The notes under the pieces are model-generated. The model had not been told where the DNA came from. It was given only the letters and a program-made list of their open reading frames with translations, and ran no database searches. Positions 18,046 through 26,754 of a stretch of DNA of 64,000 bases are shown in pieces (within the stretch, counting starts at the first letter, position 1; each line of letters begins with the position of its first letter). The position numbers were made by a program, and so were the translations under genes. The stretch comes from Intrasporangiaceae bacterium URHB0013 (GTDB lineage Bacteria > Actinomycetota > Actinomycetes > Actinomycetales > Dermatophilaceae), in the NCBI GenBank assembly GCA_000620545.1, contig JIBA01000003.1, positions 62,001 to 126,000 of the forward strand, given 5' to 3'.

Positions 18046-18639
18046 TCAGGCAGGCAGGGGAAAGACGCCGGCGATCCGGCAGGCGCCACCGCCGCCCGTG
18101 ATCGGCGGCGTCGAGCGCTGTCCACTGCAGATGGTGACGGGTCGGGAGCCGCCCACCAGTGGTGAGCAGTCACAGCCGTACTGGACGTACGTCACGCAGA
18201 TCTCGCTGTTGGAGCTCGTGCCGCTGGTCGCGCCGTCCGTGTAGAGCAGCACCCGCTGCGTGCCCGCGCTGCTCGGGGTGCAGAACTGGTGCTTCGCCGG
18301 AGCGTTCCCACACGGCGCGCACGTGCAGGCACCACTCTTGACCGAGACGGTGAAGACCGGCTCGACGACCCCGTTGACGGTCACGCTCGTGATCACCGTG
18401 ACCGTGTCGGCAGCGCCGCCGGTACTGGTGGCGACCAGCTCGAAGACGAAACCCTTGTACGTGTCCGTGGCGCTGCCCGGCAGCTTGCAGGCCGAGCCCG
18501 TGAAGGTCAGCGCTCCCGTCGACGCGGCCACCATGGGAGCCGGTGCGGCGACCAGCACGGCGGGCATGGTCCAGGCAGCGCCCTTGACGACCGAGCGACG
18601 GCTGGGCGCGTGCGACGCGTGCGCGTCCGTGTTCGACAT
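18046..18639 (-). CDS. Tat-exported Cys-rich protein of unknown function
   Basis: This 197-residue protein has a twin-arginine leader: SRRSVVKGAAW, then a weak hydrophobic stretch ending around PMVAAS. Export in a folded state is therefore predicted. The mature part is beta-rich and Thr/Val-rich. It has a Cys cluster CTCAPCGNAPAKHQFC (~110-125) and a second pair CDC near residue 160. These could bind metal or form disulfides. I recognise no family. The ATG is fixed by GGAGGA seven bases upstream. It may be cotranscribed with deaD, which follows 86 bp downstream on the same strand. Confidence 0.7.
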   Translation of the reverse strand: MSNTDAHASHAPSRRSVVKGAAWTMPAVLVAAPAPMVAASTGALTFTGSACKLPGSATDTYKGFVFELVATSTGGAADTVTVITSVTVNGVVEPVFTVSVKSGACTCAPCGNAPAKHQFCTPSSAGTQRVLLYTDGATSGTSSNSEICVTYVQYGCDCSPLVGGSRPVTICSGQRSTPPITGGGGACRIAGVFPLPA

Positions 18640-18904
18640 GGCATTCCTCCGGGTGCGTGCGGGCCGGCGGCAGGGTGTCCCGGCGACATGCTGGAACGAC
18701 CCAATGGCCCCGTCTGCCCCGTTTTATCACCCGGGTGACCGGCGCGTCTGCCAAACGGACACAAGTGCTCTCCCGCCCCAGCAGCCGCAGACCGCAGACG
18801 TGCGCGGTTGGCGGCATGCGTCCTCGCCGACGGCATACGCCAGTGGTGGTTGAGCCCGGGGGCCGAGGGAGAGATCGTCGAGTGCGCCGGGCGGATGCGA
18901 CGAA

Positions 18905-18931
18905 GGGGGCCGCCCGTGGTGGGCGACCCCC
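18905..18931 (-). terminator. Terminator after the FMN reductase
   Basis: GGGGGCCGCCC and GGGCGACCCCC pair over 11 positions with one wobble, loop GTGGT. It lies 25 bp beyond the stop of the leftward reductase gene. The surrounding 316-bp gap (18640-18955) otherwise holds only the upstream region of the Tat-exported protein and one GGCATACG motif. Confidence 0.7.
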
Positions 18932-18955
18932 TCCGGGAGGTGTGGTGCGGCGGAC

Positions 18956-19501
18956 TCAGGCGGTGGCGGCGACGGGCTCGTCGACCTTGGCGGCCAGCGC
19001 GCCCAGGAGGGTGTCGAGCTCGGCGCGGCGCTCGTCGGTGACGTCGAGCTCACCGGCCGGGGAGACGTCCTGGGTGAAGACGAGGCCCGTCGAGCCGACG
19101 ACGTCGGCCTTGACGTGGCCGAGGACCTTCGTGAGGTCGGCCGTGGCGTCGCTCGCGCCGCTCCAGCCGTAGCCGACGAGCGCGATGGGCTTGGCGTCCC
19201 ACTCGGCAAAGAGGTAGTCGATGGCGTTCTTGATCGGAGCCGGGAAGCTGCGGTTGTACTGCGGCGTCACGACGACGATCGCGTCGGACTCGAAGACCTT
19301 GGAGGCCCAGTCCTTGGTGTGCGGCTTGGCGTAGTTGCCATTGCGCGGCATGTCCTCCTCGTCGAAGAACGGCAGCGAGGACAGGTCGAGCAGCTCGACC
19401 TCCCACTCGCTCGCTGGAGCCTGGGCGGCGACCCACTCGGCGACCTTCGGGCCGATGCGGCCGGGACGGGTGGAGGACACGACGATACGAAGTTGCTTCA
19501 C
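18956..19501 (-). CDS. NAD(P)H-dependent FMN reductase
   Basis: This 181-residue flavodoxin-fold oxidoreductase of the NADPH-dependent FMN reductase family (ChrR/SsuE-like) should reduce FMN or quinone-like substrates with NAD(P)H. The FMN phosphate-binding loop is VVSSTRPGRIGPKVAEW at residues 6-22. The second flavin-binding segment is VVVTPQYNRSFPAPIKNAID (~76-95), and VGYGWSGASD is also conserved. The length is normal for the family. It is monocistronic, with its own terminator, and its physiological substrate cannot be read from the sequence. Confidence 0.9.
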   Translation of the reverse strand: MKQLRIVVSSTRPGRIGPKVAEWVAAQAPASEWEVELLDLSSLPFFDEEDMPRNGNYAKPHTKDWASKVFESDAIVVVTPQYNRSFPAPIKNAIDYLFAEWDAKPIALVGYGWSGASDATADLTKVLGHVKADVVGSTGLVFTQDVSPAGELDVTDERRAELDTLLGALAAKVDEPVAATA

Positions 19502-19630
19502 GGTTCAACCAACTGTGGCGATCGGCTGGGCATTCCGGACACAGCGGTCTTCGCGCTGTGGTTCGCCTCACACCCGATGGCGTATGCCGTCCCCTCCCTC
19601 GCGCGCGAGCGTGTCCTTCCGCAGCGCGCC

Positions 19631-19993
19631 CTATGGCGTATGCGGCTGCATGGGTTGGGGCTCAGGGGGCCGAGGAGCCGTGTCCGTCCGATGCAGGGTC
19701 GTGTCCCTGACCCAGCGCTCCAAGGCCTCGAGGCGCGGGACGAGATCGGCCGCGATGCGGGCCTCGAGATGCGCCTCGAGGGCGGAGAGCTGCGAGGGGG
19801 ACTCGAAGGACGAGGAGCTGGCGGCCGCGGGCGTCGTGCCTGCCCCCAGTGCCTGGCGCACGAAGGTGCGCGCGAGGGTGGACGGACCGACGCCGACCTC
19901 CGTGGCGCGAGCGGTGAGTGCCTCGAACTCCTCGGTGGTGAGGCGGACCGAGAGCACCTTGGTGCGGTCGGCTCCCGTGGTGGGGCTCGGCAT
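19631..19993 (-). CDS. Ribbon-helix-helix-like DNA-binding protein
   Basis: This is a 120-residue protein. Residues ~12-50 (KVLSVRLTTEEFEALTARA, then PSTLARTFVRQALG) fit the beta-strand/helix/helix arrangement of CopG/Arc-type regulators. The C-terminal half has a helical segment (LSALEAHLEARIAADLVPRL) that could oligomerise, then a disordered Pro-rich tail. AAGGAG lies just upstream of the ATG. It diverges from the DUF222/HNH gene, with 84 bp between starts, so it may regulate that gene or itself. No toxin partner is seen. Confidence 0.75.
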   Translation of the reverse strand: MPSPTTGADRTKVLSVRLTTEEFEALTARATEVGVGPSTLARTFVRQALGAGTTPAAASSSSFESPSQLSALEAHLEARIAADLVPRLEALERWVRDTTLHRTDTAPRPPEPQPMQPHTP

Positions 19994-20065
19994 CTTGCTC
20001 CTTCGGATGGGTGCGTCTGCTCTGGTCGCCGTGTGACGAGGTCATGCATTGTCAGTGGTCGACTC

Positions 20066-20071
20066 TACAGT
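20066..20071 (+). promoter_or_regulatory. -10 element for the HNH gene
   Basis: TACAGT (TANNNT) ends six bases before the ATG at 20078 and no Shine-Dalgarno sequence lies between, so a leaderless transcript is likely. No clear -35 is seen at 16-18 bp. Confidence 0.45.
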
Positions 20072-20077
20072 GAAGAC

Positions 20078-21400
20078 ATGAGCACAGCACCCACCATCGA
20101 AGCCTACGCGGCGGCCGATCCAGTGCTGCGCATGGACGCGTTCGGCGCCGTGAGCATGGTCGGTGTGCTGCGCTCTATGGCGGACACCCTGCGTGAGCTG
20201 ACCCGGGACTTCCCGACGTGGTCGCTGCCCGAGGTCGAGGTGGGTGAGGTCATTGGGCAGGCGCAGGCGATCCGAGAGCTGAGCCAGTCCCTGACGGCGG
20301 TGCTGGCTCGTGAGGCGGACTCGCGCGGTCTCGGCACCGAGGACGGGTTCTCTCGCACGGACTGGCTGCGCGCACAGACAGCCGCCGGTGGTGCCGGGGG
20401 AGCGATCGGGCTCGACGGACCGTCTGCGGCGGCGGTGACGCGGGTCGGTGCGGCGATGAACGAGCCGCGCTGGGCCCGGCTGGCCGAGCGGGTCGCGGGT
20501 GCGGAGGTGCCCGTCGCCCATGCCGCCGCCATCATCCGCTTCCACGACGACGTCGCCCGGATCGCCGACCCGGAGCATCTCAGCGGGATCGTCGAGTCGA
20601 TGGTCGAAGCCTGCGCCGTCCTGACCGGCCGTGAGCTGGGACGGCTCATCGCCCACGCGCGAGCCACGCTGAAGCCCCCGGCGGAGCGCGAGTCGGAGGA
20701 GGCCGGTCTGAGGCTCGGCCGCTCGTTCCGCAAGGTCCGATCCTGTGCCGGCTTCACCGTGTTCGAGCTGCGTCTCGACCCCGAGGGCGCCGCCATCGTC
20801 GAGGCTGCCATCGACCGGCTGTCCCGACCCCGACCCGACCTGGCGCCCGGGCTTGGTCTGGGTGGGCACGCGGGCAGCGTCGACGGCGACCCGCGCACAC
20901 CGACGGCTCGCCGAGCCGACGCCCTTCTCGAGATCATCGGCCGCGGCGTCGCGGCCCCTGAAGGCGTCACCCGCTCACCCCGCACGACCCTCGTCATCAC
21001 GATCACCCTCGAGGCCCTGATGGACACCCTGCGCGGGGTCGGGATGCTCGACACCGACGCAGCCCTCTCGCCCTCAGCCGTGCGACGTCTTGCCTGCGAG
21101 GCCGGCATCGTCCCCATGGTCCTCGGCGCGCCCTCACAGGTGCTTGACCTCGGCTACACCCAACGCCTCTTCACCCCAGCCCAACGCCGGGCCCTGGCTC
21201 ACCGTGACCGAGGGTGCACCTACCCGGGTTGCACGGTCCCGCCGATGTGGTGCCAGGCCCATCACGTGATCCATTGGCTGCACGGCGGACGCACCGACCT
21301 GTGCAACGGCGTCCTTCTCTGCGAACGCCACCACACCGTCGTGCACCAACGAGACCTCACTGCCACCGTCACCGCCACCGGCGTCACCTGGCATCTGTAG
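20078..21400 (+). CDS. DUF222 domain HNH endonuclease-like protein (13E12 type)
   Basis: This 440-residue protein has an N-terminal DUF222 helical domain (~20-330) and a C-terminal HNH nuclease motif. In the HNH region CTYPGCTVPPMWCQAHHV is followed by HWLHGG and CNGVLLCERHH, giving both zinc-binding Cys pairs and the catalytic His. These 13E12/REP-family genes are multicopy in many actinobacteria, and their role (mobile, selfish or DNA repair) is unsettled. I chose ATG 20078. The frame is open upstream, but that part is the antisense of the reductase. The copy looks intact. A repeat-bearing region follows it, in keeping with frequent recombination at such loci. Confidence 0.88.
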   Translation: MSTAPTIEAYAAADPVLRMDAFGAVSMVGVLRSMADTLRELTRDFPTWSLPEVEVGEVIGQAQAIRELSQSLTAVLAREADSRGLGTEDGFSRTDWLRAQTAAGGAGGAIGLDGPSAAAVTRVGAAMNEPRWARLAERVAGAEVPVAHAAAIIRFHDDVARIADPEHLSGIVESMVEACAVLTGRELGRLIAHARATLKPPAERESEEAGLRLGRSFRKVRSCAGFTVFELRLDPEGAAIVEAAIDRLSRPRPDLAPGLGLGGHAGSVDGDPRTPTARRADALLEIIGRGVAAPEGVTRSPRTTLVITITLEALMDTLRGVGMLDTDAALSPSAVRRLACEAGIVPMVLGAPSQVLDLGYTQRLFTPAQRRALAHRDRGCTYPGCTVPPMWCQAHHVIHWLHGGRTDLCNGVLLCERHHTVVHQRDLTATVTATGVTWHL

Positions 21401-21580
21401 CTGCCCCGCCCCACACCCCGCCGCCCAGCGACGGGGCCCAGGGCTTGCCTGCGCTCGCAGTGCCCGTGGAGGCCGTCGGGCGTGCTGCCCGCCACGCCGC
21501 GGTCAAGGTCACCAGGCGTGCCGTCGCCCTCACCCCGGGCCGAGGCTGCGACGTCTACCGGCTGTCTCTTCATGAGGAAA

Positions 21581-21711
21581 CCACCACGTGTGACGCCCGC
21601 CTCGCCCCGGGGCCAGGCCCAACGCATGGCCCCCCCGCCTCGCCGGCGGAGCGCCACCACAGTCTGTCGCCGCCTCTTCGGAGACGAGGCCACCACGTGT
21701 GACGCCCGCCT
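21581..21711. repeat. 22-bp direct repeat within longer imperfect copies
   Basis: CCACCACGTGTGACGCCCGC followed by CT occurs at 21581-21602 and again at 21690-21711. Similarity extends a little on both sides (TCTTC before, CCCC...GGGGC after), so the units are about 50 bp. They lie in the 387-bp gene-free gap between the HNH gene and acs, and the second unit overlaps the terminator. They may be a degenerate repetitive element. Confidence 0.6.
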
Positions 21712-21732
21712 CCCCGTGGGGCGAGGCGGGCG
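21703..21732. terminator. Bidirectional terminator between HNH gene and acs
   Basis: CGCCCGCCTC and GAGGCGGGCG form a 10-bp stem extended by CCC/GGG with a one-base bulge. The flanking genes converge here, so it can serve both transcripts. There is no T-tract. Confidence 0.65.
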
Positions 21733-21787
21733 GCATACGTGGTCGGTCAGAAGGGTCTTGGGTCGGCGGTGAGGGCGCTCGGAGGAG

Positions 21788-23764
21788 TCAGTCCTTCGTC
21801 ATGCCCGTCTTGATGAGGTCCATGACGGAGCTGTCGGCGAGGGTGGTCACGTCGCCGACCTCGCGACCCTCGGCGACATCGCGCAGCAGGCGTCGCATGA
21901 TCTTGCCGGAGCGCGTCTTGGGCAGCTCGCTGACGATCATGATCGAGCGAGGCTTGGCGATCGGGCCGATCTCCTTGGCCACGTGGTTGCGCAGCTCCTG
22001 GACGAGGTCCTTGCCCTCGCCCGGCTCGTCGGCCTCCTCGACCGCCTCTTGCCGCAGGATGACGAAGGCGCACACGGCCTGTCCGGTCGTGTCGTCGTTC
22101 GCGCCGACGACCGCCGCCTCGGCGACCTTCGGGTGCGACACGAGCGCCGACTCGATCTCGGCCGTCGACAGGCGGTGGCCGGAGACGTTCATGACGTCGT
22201 CGACGCGGCCGAGCAGCCAGATGTTGCCGTTCGCGTCGTACTTGGCGCCGTCGCCAGCGAAGTAGTACTTCTCGCCGAACCGCGACCAGTAGGTCTCCTT
22301 GTAGCGCTCCGGGTCGCCCCAGATGCCGCGCAGCATCGCGGGCCAGGGCTTGGTCAGCACGAGGTAGCCGACCTGCTCCGGCGTCGTGAACGGCTTGCCC
22401 TCGTCGTCGAGGATCTCGGCGCTGATGCCAGGGATCGGCTTCTGGGCCGAGCCCGGCTCGAGCGTCGTCACGCCGGGCAGCGGGCTGATCATGATCGCGC
22501 CGGTCTCGGTCTGCCACCACGTGTCGACGATCGGGGCGCGGCCCCCGCCGATGTGCTTGTGGTACCAGAGCCAGGCCTCGGGGTTGATCGGCTCGCCGAC
22601 CGAGCCGAGCAGCCGCAGCGAGCTCATGTCGAACTTCGCCGGGATGTCCGTGCCCCACTTCATGAAGGTGCGCACCGCGGTCGGGGCGGTGTAGAGGATC
22701 GTCACCTTGTAGTCCTGCACGATCTCCCACCAGCGACCTTGGTGCGGGGTGTCGGGGGTGCCTTCGTACATCACCTGGGTGACACCGTTGGTCAGCGGCC
22801 CGTAGACGATGTAGGAGTGGCCGGTCACCCAGCCGATGTCGGCGGTGCACCAGTAGACGTCGGTGTCCCGGTGGACGTCGTGCACCACGGCGTTGGTGTA
22901 GGCAGCCTGCGCGAGGTAGCCGCCCGTCGTGTGGAAGATGCCCTTCGGCTTCCCCGTCGTGCCCGACGTGTAGAGGATGAAGAGCGGGTGCTCGGCCTCG
23001 AAGGACTGCGCCTCGTGCGTGGGCTCGGCCTTCTCGAGCGCCTCGTGCCACCAGATGTCGCGGTCGTTCCACGCGATGTCCTGGCCCGTGCGCCTGACGA
23101 CGACCACGTGCTCGACCGACGTGTCGTCGTGGTCGAGGGCCGCGTCGACGGCCGGCTTGAGGGCCGAAGGGGCGCCTCGCCGGTAGCCACCGTCGGAGGT
23201 GATGACGACCTTGGCCTTGGCGTCGTCGATGCGCGAGTGCAGCGCCTCCGCGGAGAAGCCACCGAAGACGACCGAGTGCGGGGCGCCGAGACGGGCGCAC
23301 GCGAGCATCGCGACCGCGGCCTCGGGGATCATCGGCAGGTAGATGGCGACGGTGTCACCCTTGCCGACGCCGAGGTCGGCGAGGGCGTTGGCGGCGCGCT
23401 GCACCTCGGCGTGCAGGTCGGCGTACGTGATGTCGCGGGTATCGCCCTCGGGCTCACCGACGAAGTGGATCGCGACCTTGTCGCCGCGGCCCGCCTCGAC
23501 GTGGCGGTCGACGGCGTTGACGCACGCGTTGAGCTCACCGTCGGCGAACCACTTCGCAAAGGGCGGGTTGCTCCAGTCGAGCGACTGCGTGAACGGCGTG
23601 CTCCACGTGAGGTAGGTGCGGGCCTGCTCGGCCCAGAAGCCCTCGTGGTCCGCGGCCGCCTGGTCGTAGAGCTCGGCCGTGCCGTTCGCCTGAGCGGCGA
23701 AGTCGGGCGGCGGCGGGAAGGTCAGTCCCTCGTGGACGAGGTTCTCGAGCGGCTCTTCGCTCAC
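21788..23764 (-). CDS. acs: Acetyl-CoA synthetase
   Basis: This 658-residue AMP-forming synthetase converts acetate, ATP and CoA to acetyl-CoA in the cytoplasm. The adenylation motif [12 protein letters not shown], the DTWWQTETG core motif and the hinge region [20 protein letters not shown] are present. So is [11 protein letters not shown] near the C-terminus, which carries the lysine that is commonly acetylated for control. Full length matches the family (~650). The GTG start at 23764 has AAAGGG eight to ten bases upstream; an in-frame ATG at 23782 would place that Shine-Dalgarno sequence inside the gene. It is monocistronic. Confidence 0.96.
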   Translation of the reverse strand: MSEEPLENLVHEGLTFPPPPDFAAQANGTAELYDQAAADHEGFWAEQARTYLTWSTPFTQSLDWSNPPFAKWFADGELNACVNAVDRHVEAGRGDKVAIHFVGEPEGDTRDITYADLHAEVQRAANALADLGVGKGDTVAIYLPMIPEAAVAMLACARLGAPHSVVFGGFSAEALHSRIDDAKAKVVITSDGGYRRGAPSALKPAVDAALDHDDTSVEHVVVVRRTGQDIAWNDRDIWWHEALEKAEPTHEAQSFEAEHPLFILYTSGTTGKPKGIFHTTGGYLAQAAYTNAVVHDVHRDTDVYWCTADIGWVTGHSYIVYGPLTNGVTQVMYEGTPDTPHQGRWWEIVQDYKVTILYTAPTAVRTFMKWGTDIPAKFDMSSLRLLGSVGEPINPEAWLWYHKHIGGGRAPIVDTWWQTETGAIMISPLPGVTTLEPGSAQKPIPGISAEILDDEGKPFTTPEQVGYLVLTKPWPAMLRGIWGDPERYKETYWSRFGEKYYFAGDGAKYDANGNIWLLGRVDDVMNVSGHRLSTAEIESALVSHPKVAEAAVVGANDDTTGQAVCAFVILRQEAVEEADEPGEGKDLVQELRNHVAKEIGPIAKPRSIMIVSELPKTRSGKIMRRLLRDVAEGREVGDVTTLADSSVMDLIKTGMTKD

Positions 23765-24261
23765 GGTGTCACCCTTTCGCATCGACGATGGTGCGCTCGC
23801 GCCGCCCGCACGTTGTCCGGCGCGGCGAGGCTGATTCACAACTCAAACGCAGGCTAGTTCGCGCTACAAGGGGAGAGTGAGGCGGGTCTCATCGCTACCC
23901 ACGAGTAGCCCGCCGAGCGGTCCCGCTCCGAGGACGAGCGGTCGGAGCCCGCGTGCACAGCCCGGACACACGGCATACGCCCTCGGCGCGGCTGCGCAGC
24001 TAGTGCCAAGCGGGTCGGTCTGCGGCCGATCGGCTGCCCCCGATCGGCTGCCCCCGCCGACGAATCGCGCGCTCGTGGCTGGAGCGCGCGATTCGGCCCT
24101 CGAGCGCGTGAAATTCTGCGCGCTCCGATCCGACATCGCGCGCTCGTCGCGGGAGCGCGCGAAACGGGGCCAGTGAGGGTGTGGGGGCCCACTGGCTGAG
24201 GCACTCCTCCGTCATCCGTCCGGGACCGCATCGGGTTCCGACGTGCCGCGCCGGGGCTACC
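23765..24261. other. Gene-free region with repeats upstream of acs
   Basis: These ~500 bp between acs and the next leftward gene contain no gene I can support. They hold a tandem pair of the 14-mer CGATCGGCTGCCCC (24027-24054), a cluster of GC-rich hairpins (24061-24162) and one GGCATACG motif (~23971). The acs promoter should lie in the right part near 23800-23860, but no clear -35/-10 pair stands out. Confidence 0.5.
24061..24162. repeat. Cluster of three GAGCGCGCGA inverted repeats
   Basis: The first hairpin pairs CGAATCGCGCGCTC with GAGCGCGCGATTCG: 14 bp, loop of seven at 24075-24081. A weaker one pairs GAGCGCG with CGCGCTC around AAATTC (~24102-24125). The third pairs TCGCGCGCTC with GAGCGCGCGA (24136-24162, seven-base loop). 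The same core recurs three times in about 100 bp, so this is a repeated structural element and not a single terminator. Confidence 0.7.
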
Positions 24262-25248
24262 TCAGGAACGCCGGACCCAGCCGCGCTCTGACGCGGCCCA
24301 CCCGAGCTGGATGCGGGTCGTCGCCCTCGTCGCATCCATGAGCGATCGCACCCGACGCTGCACGGTGCGCAGGCCGACGTCGAGCTGCCGGGCCACTCGG
24401 GCGTCCGACGCTCCGGCGATGAGCAGTGCCAGCACCTGCAGGTCGAGCGCGTCGGGGCCGGGTTCGTCCTCGACGAACTCGTCGGCATCCGGTGTCGCGA
24501 GCACGAGGGGCCACGCGTCGCGCCACACGGAGTCGAACAGCGCGACGAGCGACTGGACCAACCCGTCCGCGTGCACGACGAGCGCGGACGGCTCAGCTCC
24601 ATCGCTGTCGAGCGGCACCATCGCCGTGCGGGAATCGGCGATGATCAGCTTGGTGGGGACGCGCTCGACGACGCGCACCTGCTGCTCCCGGCGCAGCACG
24701 TCGACGAGGTTCTCCTGCGGTTCGGTCTCGAGAACGTTGCGTTCGAGGACGATCCGGTAGCGCACGCCCCGGGCCGTTGCCACGTCCTCCGCCTCGTTCG
24801 CCTCCGAGGTGACCGCCGCCGGCTTGTCGGTGACGAAGATGGCGATCTCCTCGACCGCACCGAGCTGGAGCTGGTGGAACCGCTGCGCGACGGCCACGGC
24901 GCCCACGACGACCTCCACCAGGTCCCGGACGTCGCTGGCCGCGTCAGTGCGGTGCACCTCCGCCAGCTGGGCAGCGGTCAGCTCCGCCAGGTCGAGATCA
25001 TGCCGGCGTTCGTTGAGGAGCACTCGCAGCGCGACGCCGGGCGGCGCGGCCACCCAACGGTCGGAGTCTGCAGCCGACTGTGCGACCAGACCGCGTTGCT
25101 CGAGCGTCACCACGATGTCGGCAGCGGTGGCTTCCGGAAGGCCGCAGCGGTGCGCGAGGTCGGCCAGAAGCGTGGAGCCGAGGGCGACCAGGGTGCGGTA
25201 GAGGTGGGCCTCGTCCGCCGAAAAGCCAAGCGCGCCGAGCGTCTCCAC
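24262..25248 (-). CDS. TrmB/LuxR-like transcriptional regulator
   Basis: This 328-residue protein has a TrmB-like winged-helix N-terminus (residues 1-65: LGFSADEAHLYRTLVALG, then the recognition-helix region). A ~190-residue central sensor region has no clear family. The C-terminal LuxR-type helix-turn-helix has LLIAGASDARVARQLDVGLR followed by TVQRRVRSLMDA. This TrmB-plus-LuxR layout is common in actinobacteria. Targets and ligand are unknown. It sits between the acs upstream region and trpS. It is not in an operon with trpS, since 152 bp including a hexamer repeat separate them. Confidence 0.83.
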   Translation of the reverse strand: METLGALGFSADEAHLYRTLVALGSTLLADLAHRCGLPEATAADIVVTLEQRGLVAQSAADSDRWVAAPPGVALRVLLNERRHDLDLAELTAAQLAEVHRTDAASDVRDLVEVVVGAVAVAQRFHQLQLGAVEEIAIFVTDKPAAVTSEANEAEDVATARGVRYRIVLERNVLETEPQENLVDVLRREQQVRVVERVPTKLIIADSRTAMVPLDSDGAEPSALVVHADGLVQSLVALFDSVWRDAWPLVLATPDADEFVEDEPGPDALDLQVLALLIAGASDARVARQLDVGLRTVQRRVRSLMDATRATTRIQLGWAASERGWVRRS

Positions 25249-25326
25249 CAGTCATCCTCTCCAGGACGAGGCCCGCCATGGCACACCCGTCCGCACACAG
25301 TCTGGCGCATCGAGGACGGTTGCGCC

Positions 25327-25356
25327 CCGTGGCCGTGGCCGTGGCCGTGGCCGTGG
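25327..25356. repeat. Five tandem CCGTGG hexamers
   Basis: Five perfect copies of CCGTGG lie between the regulator start and the trpS stop, followed by a partial unit. This is a simple-sequence tract that could vary in copy number by slippage. It is not inside a supported gene. Confidence 0.8.
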
Positions 25357-25400
25357 CTGGGGTCGGCCGGCCTGCGCCACGGCGGCCACGGTGGGCAGGT

Positions 25401-26582
25401 TCAGTAGCTCATCCCCATCACCGCCCGCACGGTGGCCAACGTCCGCTCGGCCACCGCGTTGGCCCGCGCGTTGCCGTCGTGGAGCACCGAGGTCACGTAT
25501 GCCGGGTCCCGGGCGAGGTCTGCACGCCGCGCCCGGTGGCCCCCGAGGGACTCGTTGACCGCCTCGGTGACGACGCCCTTCAGGGCCTGTGCGCCGCCGT
25601 TGCCGATGCGCTCGGCCACCGCCTCCGGCTCCTCGCCGAGGAACAGCCCAGCGATGGTCAGCAGGTTTGCGACGGCCGGACGACGGCTGGGGTCGAACGT
25701 GATCCGGCGTTCCGAGTCCGTCCGGGCGACACGGATCCGGGCCGCCGTCTCGTCGGCCGTGTCGCTCAGGTTGATGACGTTGCCCTTGCTCTTCGCCATC
25801 TTCGTCCCGTCTGTGCCGAGCAGCAGAGGGACCTCGCTGAGCAGGGCGTCCGGCTCGGCGAAGACGCTGTGCCCGGCGGCATACCTCTGGTTGAAACGGC
25901 GCGCGATGGCGCGCGTCTGCTCCAGATGCGGCAGCTGGTCGCGGCCGACCGGCACGATCCGGCTGTGGCAGAAGAGGATGTCGGCCGCCTGGTGCACGGG
26001 ATAGGTGAGCAGCAGGCCCGAGAGCGGACGACCGCCGGAGAGGGTGAGCTCGTCCTTGACCGTCGGGTTGCGACGCAGCTCAGCGTCGGTCACGAGGGAC
26101 AGGAAGGGCAGCACCAGCTGGTTGAGCGCCGGGACCGCACTGTGCGTGAAGATCGTCGTTCGGGCGGGGTCGAGGCCGGCCGCGAGGTAGTCGAGGACGA
26201 GACTCCGGACGTTGGCGCCCATCTCGCCCACCGAGTCGCGGTCGGTGATGACCTGGTAGTCGGCGATGACGACAAAGGTCTCGACTCCCTTCTGCTGCAG
26301 GCGGACTCGGTTGCGGAGGCTCGAGAGGTAGTGGCCGATGTGGAGCGGGCCCGTCGGTCGGTCGCCGGTGAGCATCCGGAAGCGGGCGGGATCCTCGCCG
26401 GCACGTGCGTCGATGAGCGCGTCCAGGATGGCGCTGCGGTCACGGGCTGCGGCATACGTCGCGCTGTCGTCGGGATCGAGGGCGCCGAACGTGTCGGGGC
26501 TGTCGACCGCTTCGCTGGTGCCGACCGTGTCGACCGGGTCGATGGTTGCGGCTGCGGTGGGGCTGGTCGTGCTGGTGGACAT
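25401..26582 (-). CDS. trpS: Tryptophanyl-tRNA synthetase
   Basis: This 393-residue class I aminoacyl-tRNA synthetase charges tRNA(Trp). The HIGH motif appears as GPLHIGHY (~80-87) and the KMSKS loop as KMAKSKGN, in the region that binds ATP. An Ala/Thr/Asp-rich extension of about 50 residues precedes the catalytic core and is longer than in typical enzymes. The ATG at 26582 is preceded by GAGGAGAG; the frame is open to 26639 but that part belongs to the leader RNA. Upstream lie a short peptide with adjacent Trp codons and a hairpin over the ribosome binding site, so expression is probably set by Trp-tRNA charging. Confidence 0.95.
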   Translation of the reverse strand: MSTSTTSPTAAATIDPVDTVGTSEAVDSPDTFGALDPDDSATYAAARDRSAILDALIDARAGEDPARFRMLTGDRPTGPLHIGHYLSSLRNRVRLQQKGVETFVVIADYQVITDRDSVGEMGANVRSLVLDYLAAGLDPARTTIFTHSAVPALNQLVLPFLSLVTDAELRRNPTVKDELTLSGGRPLSGLLLTYPVHQAADILFCHSRIVPVGRDQLPHLEQTRAIARRFNQRYAAGHSVFAEPDALLSEVPLLLGTDGTKMAKSKGNVINLSDTADETAARIRVARTDSERRITFDPSRRPAVANLLTIAGLFLGEEPEAVAERIGNGGAQALKGVVTEAVNESLGGHRARRADLARDPAYVTSVLHDGNARANAVAERTLATVRAVMGMSY

Positions 26583-26619
26583 GGTCTCTCCTCGTGGTCG
26601 AGAGCCCACGGGAGAGACC
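26583..26619 (-). promoter_or_regulatory. Hairpin sequestering the trpS ribosome binding site
   Basis: Read on the transcript, GGTCTCTCC pairs perfectly with GGAGAGACC just before the ATG. An inner CGTGG/CCACG stem adds five pairs beyond a one-base bulge, giving about 14 bp in all. The 3' arm contains the Shine-Dalgarno GGAGAG, so the folded form should block translation of trpS. The 5' arm includes CCCGTGGG, which can instead pair with CCCACGGG of the upstream hairpin. Confidence 0.8.
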
Positions 26620-26644
26620 TGGCCGCACGTGCTGGACATGCGCA

Positions 26645-26664
26645 GAGCCGCCCGTGGGCGGCTC
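26645..26664 (-). promoter_or_regulatory. First leader hairpin of trpS
   Basis: GAGCCGCC and GGCGGCTC form an 8-bp stem with loop CACG. The 5' arm can alternatively pair with GGCGGC just after the leader-peptide stop (26688-26693). The loop region CCCACGGG complements the 5' arm of the sequestering hairpin. No T-tract follows, so it looks like a switching helix and not a transcription terminator. Confidence 0.7.
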
Positions 26665-26693
26665 CGGATCTCGGGTTGGTTCGATGGGCCGCC

Positions 26694-26747
26694 TCAGCTG
26701 GGCAGCCACCACGCTCCGTTCAGGACGGGTCGGTTCATCGAGCTCAT
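26694..26747 (-). CDS. trpS leader peptide with tandem Trp codons
   Basis: This is a 17-residue open frame, MSSMNRPVLNGAWWLPS, upstream of trpS. Two adjacent TGG codons lie at 26706-26711, close to the end of a peptide that otherwise lacks Trp. This is the classical design of an attenuation leader: a ribosome waiting for charged tRNA(Trp) would stall there. The A of the ATG lies seven bases after a -10 hexamer, so the transcript is probably leaderless. No Shine-Dalgarno sequence is needed or seen. Streptomyces trpE and an auxiliary Streptomyces trpS are known to use Trp-codon leaders, which supports the reading. Confidence 0.82.
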   Translation of the reverse strand: MSSMNRPVLNGAWWLPS

Positions 26748-26754
26748 GGCAGTG

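Noticed and set aside
19115-20077. N-terminal extension of the DUF222/HNH frame
   Set aside because: It runs antisense to the FMN reductase and the ribbon-helix-helix gene. A -10 element and ATG at 20078 give a normal-length protein.
21983-23857. Long open frame opposite acs
   Set aside because: Antisense of a complete acetyl-CoA synthetase with all signature motifs.
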